Positions 61,242 through 64,000 of a DNA stretch of 64,000 nt are shown piece by piece (position 1 is the stretch's first letter; each line of letters opens with the position of its first letter). This DNA comes from Actinomucor elegans (lineage: Eukaryota > Mucoromycota > Mucoromycetes > Mucorales > Mucoraceae), in contig JAMSLZ010000004.1 in assembly GCA_026027325.1 (NCBI GenBank), positions 2,170,001 through 2,234,000 of the forward strand. The letters run 5' to 3'. The translations under genes were made by a program, and so were the position numbers. A model generated the notes under the pieces. It was given only the letters and a program-made list of their open reading frames with translations, had not been told where the DNA came from and did no database searches.

Positions 61242-62395
61242 CTATTTCGAGTTCTTTGTACGCTTTTTTGCTTGGTAGTAAGAGCTTTTCAGAGTATTTG
61301 GCGAGGTATATGATTGAAACAGACCCTTAGATTTTCCTTTGTCATAAATCGTTTTCCAATTTTTATATTTTCCTGCTTCAGAAAGGGCTTCAATAAATAA
61401 ATAATCATCAGGGTTGTATTTTTTTGTGTTTCGATCCATTTGTGATCCGGTTGGTTCAAAATCATCGTCCTTAAACTTTCTCTTTTGATTTTCTATGTCG
61501 TTTAAAACCTCTTCAACGTACGGATGGCTCTTTTTGACGATAACACCAGGATCTTCATCCTCCAATCCAATTATTTTTTGTAATTTTGATTCGGTTTCTT
61601 CAAGAAACTCATTCATCATAACTGCTTTTTCAATTCCTGTTCCTCCCTTTAGGGCAGCCTTACTTGAAATAGCGTAAAGCAACTGCACAATTGGATCAGT
61701 ATTATAAACCAGAGACTCCAGACGCTGTGATTGGCTTGTCATATAGTACGCTAGCGCCACAAGTGGATCCATTGGATTTTCTTTTATGTGCTCTTTGATA
61801 GAGTTAGGTGAAATAAAACTACAAGATTTAGCCCAGCATTTACACTCAATTTCCAACAAATGCGTGTGATTGCTATTTGTGTCAAATTGCTGTTCAAATT
61901 TAATACTTGAAAATCCTTTCACTACGACAACAAGCACAACGGGCAAGACATTGTAACGATCAAATACGTAGGTGCAATATCGAATTAATCTTGACATGAA
62001 TCTCCGATCTACACAATCTTGTATCTCAATGAGTATTGGGACTGATGCATTTGTTACTCCAGTTTTTGGCACATAAAGTACGTCAGATTTGCTCCCATCT
62101 GACCATTCCGTTTGTGCTGAATAATAAATATTGTTGGGAATACATTTACCTACATAAAATAATGTATTCTAAATAAAACCAGCTTGTTCACAGGTTAAGA
62201 AAGATATATTTACCAAGTAAAGATGTAACGATTAGATTTATTATTCTTTTATCATTGAGTAAAAGTTTGCTATTTAAATCTGTTCCAGGCCTGAAGTTTA
62301 AAGGCAACGGAAGGTAAGCAGATTCTCTTTCTACAAAAGAAAGAGTTAGTCCTAGTATCTACAATCCATCTTGTAAACTTACCAGCAAGTTCCAT
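61242..62395 (-). CDS. Putative PD-(D/E)XK (Rpn/PDDEXK_2-like) nuclease family protein, copy B
   Basis: Predicted 345-residue protein; minus exons 62395-62383, 62330-62214 and 62149-61242, in one frame. After KLLLNDKRIINLIVTSLLGK comes AQTEWSDGSKSDVLYVPK, then PILIEIQ, RFMSRLIRYCTYVFDRY and LPVVLVVVV. The order D...E-x-Q, Arg-rich helix with RY, then LPVxLxVV is the pattern of Rpn/PDDEXK_2 nucleases, in which an acidic pair and E-x-Q/K form the metal site. Residues ~150-345 are helical, acidic then basic, ending SSYYQAKKRTKNSK, and could bind DNA or a partner. The assignment is by pattern only. The gene is convergent with paralog A and begins about 45 bp from the palindrome array. Confidence 0.6.
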
Positions 62396-62437
62396 CTTTT
62401 TTTTTTTTTTTTTTGGAAAGAAAGTAATCAAGTCAAT

Positions 62438-62624
62438 TTTCATAATCGGTTATGCTTTTTTTCATAATAGGTTATGCTTTTTTTCATAACCGGTTATGTT
62501 TTTTTTTCATGACCGATGACGTAAATTCATAATGCGTTTTTTCTTTCATAACCGGTTATGCTTTTTTTCATAATCGGTTATGTTTTTTTTTCATAACCGG
62601 TTATGCTTTTTTTCATAACCGGTT
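62438..62624. repeat. inner palindrome array, upstream of copy B
   Basis: About eight 14-bp units, CATAACCGGTTATG or variants with one change (CATAATCGGTTATG, CATAATAGGTTATG), separated by T-rich 8-9 nt. One interruption carries GATGACGTAAATTCATAATG. The last unit is truncated into the R segment. It ends 45 bp from the start codon of copy B, so it may overlap that promoter. Confidence 0.93.
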
Positions 62625-62908
62625 GCGGTAAAAATTGAATAAAAAGCGAGTGAATCAGTTAGAACCGTTTTATCGGGTTTTATTGATTCAAAGTGAGTTA
62701 AGTTTTTCTATCTAGCTTGTATCTCTTGTATTTATACTTCAAAAGAAATGGTCTCTTAGTAACAATCAAAGGTCTTTTTAATCTATGTTCATTCTTCATT
62801 AATTGTATTTTCAGCGGTGATTCAAAACTCCCTCTTTTGATGGATAGTTATTAAATGAATCCCGTCTTTTTAATATAATGTAGAATGTTATATGTGGATT
62901 TCACCACA
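62625..62908 (-). repeat. right copy (R) of inverted ~283-bp segment
   Basis: Reverse complement of the segment at 59576-59857, ending ATGTGGATTTCACCACA. The conserved TATAAATA lies at 62729-62736 on the minus strand, pointing toward copy B. Palindrome arrays flank it on both sides. No target-site duplication is evident outside either copy. Confidence 0.85.
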
Positions 62909-64000
62909 CCGGTTATGCTTTTTTTCATAATCGGTTATGCTTTTTTTCATAACCGGTTATGTTTTTTTTTTCATGACCGATGACGTAAATTCATAATGCG
63001 TTTTTTTCTTTCATAACCGGTTATGCTTTTTTTCATAATCGGTTATGTCTTTTTTCATAACCGGTTATGCTTTTATTCATAATCGGTTATGTTTTTTTTT
63101 CATAACCGGTTATGCTTTTTTTCATAATCGGTTATGCTTTTTTTCATAACCGGTTATGCTTTTTTTCATAACCGGTTATGTCTTTTTTTTCATAACCGGT
63201 TATGCTTTTTTTCATAATCGGTTATGCTTTTTTTCATAATCGGTTATGCTTTTATTCATAACCGGTTATGCTTTTTTTCATAACCGGTTATGCTTTTTTT
63301 CATAATCGGTTATGTCTTTTTTTCATAACCGGTTATGCTTTTATTCATAATCGGTTATGTTTTTTTTTCATAACCGGTTATGCTTTTTTTCATAATCGGT
63401 TATGCTTTTTTTCATAACCGGTTATGCTTTTTTTCATAATCGGTTATGCTTTTTTTCATAACCGGTTATGCTTTTTTTCATAATCGGTTATGCTTTTTTT
63501 CATAATCGGTTATGTTTTTTTGTTTCATAACCGATGACGTAAATTCATAATGCGTTTTTTCTTTCATAACCGGTTATGCTTTTTTTCATAACCGGTTATG
63601 TTTTTTTTTTCATGACCGATGACGTAAATTCATAATGCGTTTTTTTCTTTCATAACCGGTTATGCTTTTTTTCATAACCGGTTATGTTTTCTTTTTCATA
63701 ACCGGTTATGCTTTTTTTTTCATAACCGATGACGTTAATTCATAATGCTTTTTTTTTCATAACCGGTTATGCTTTTTTTCATAATCGGTTATGCTTTTTT
63801 TCATAACCGGTTATGTTTTCTTTTTCATAACCGGTTATGTTTACTTTTTCATAACCGGTTATGTTTTTTTTTCATAACCGGTTATGCTTTTTTTCATAAC
63901 CGATGACGTAAATTCATAATGCTTTTTTTTTCATAATCGGTTATGCTTTTTTTCATAACCGGTTATGTTTTTTTTTCATAACCGGTTATGTTTTTTTTTC
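62909..64000. repeat. outer palindrome array (continues past window end)
   Basis: About 1.1 kb of tandem 14-bp palindromes, several tens of units, mainly CATAACCGGTTATG (perfect) interspersed with CATAATCGGTTATG, spaced by C/T(7-8) so that the period is about 22 bp. At about 62979, 63530, 63617, 63720 and 63898 the array is broken by a unit containing CCGATGACGTAAATTCATAA, giving a higher-order pattern. The core AACCGGTT equals the known Grainyhead/CP2 dimer site. No gene is seen within it. Confidence 0.95.

Noticed and set aside
62438..64000. CRISPR array or telomere repeat
   Set aside because: Spacers are constant T-rich 8-mers, not unique sequences, the genome is eukaryotic, and the unit does not resemble a TTAGGG-type telomere.

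Overview
The window reads as nuclear DNA of an early-diverging filamentous fungus, most likely Mucorales (Mucoromycota). The basis is AT-rich DNA, many short GT-AG introns of about 50-65 nt, pure A/T runs of more than 30 nt, and a gene set mixing fungal genes (septin, GH81 glucanase, Urc4) with animal-like versions (BRPF-type PHD-bromodomain-PWWP protein, DHX40-like helicase, membrane UGT). No species is claimed.

Layout, left to right. 1-2535: the 3' part of AP-3 delta adaptin. 2962-4611: secreted purple acid phosphatase. 5321-7862: DHX40-like DEAH helicase. 9967-11762: ER-type UDP-glycosyltransferase. 12233-12796: hypothetical protein. 14581-18017: BRPF/Nto1 chromatin reader. 19518-20849: NDUFAF5-like complex I assembly factor. 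21074-23870: GH81 endo-1,3-beta-glucanase. 25604-28209 (minus): mitochondrial-type rhomboid protease and Esf2/ABT1. 28572-32730: Ecm16/DHX37 helicase, divergent from Esf2. 32865-34285: Urc4. 36911-38460: septin. 38622-40426: zinc-finger/coiled-coil/RING protein. 41953-43635 (minus): three-HMG-box protein. 43956-45021: FAHD1 with a GC-AG intron. 46794-48338: glutathione reductase, convergent with Spc2 (48372-49138). 51492-52283: glutathione S-transferase. 54529-56798 (minus): OPT transporter. These are ordinary single genes. The only functional pairing I see is Esf2/Ecm16: both act in the SSU processome and share a 362-bp divergent promoter.

The unusual region is about 59576-64000, which runs off the right edge. 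Two paralogous genes converge. The minus copy (61242-62395) carries a PD-(D/E)XK pattern like the Rpn/PDDEXK_2 nuclease families. The plus copy (60243-61005) lacks the matching acidic residues and has a one-base frame break in an A10 run. Each gene is preceded by a related copy of a ~283-bp segment in mirror orientation. A large array of a 14-bp palindrome with core AACCGGTT, period about 22 bp, lies between the right segment and its gene and extends beyond the segment. A single copy survives in front of the left gene. I read this as an inverted duplication of a nuclease-like gene with its upstream repeat region, possibly a mobile or self-regulated unit. I know of no named system that matches it.

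Intergenic stretches of 0.3-2.8 kb hold poly(A/T) tracts, a 44-bp minisatellite (about 50519-50715) and traces of an old dispersed repeat. I found no convincing tRNA, rRNA, CRISPR array or intact transposase. Exon coordinates were set by hand from splice consensus, reading frame and family similarity. For most multi-exon genes the exon lengths sum to a whole number of codons.
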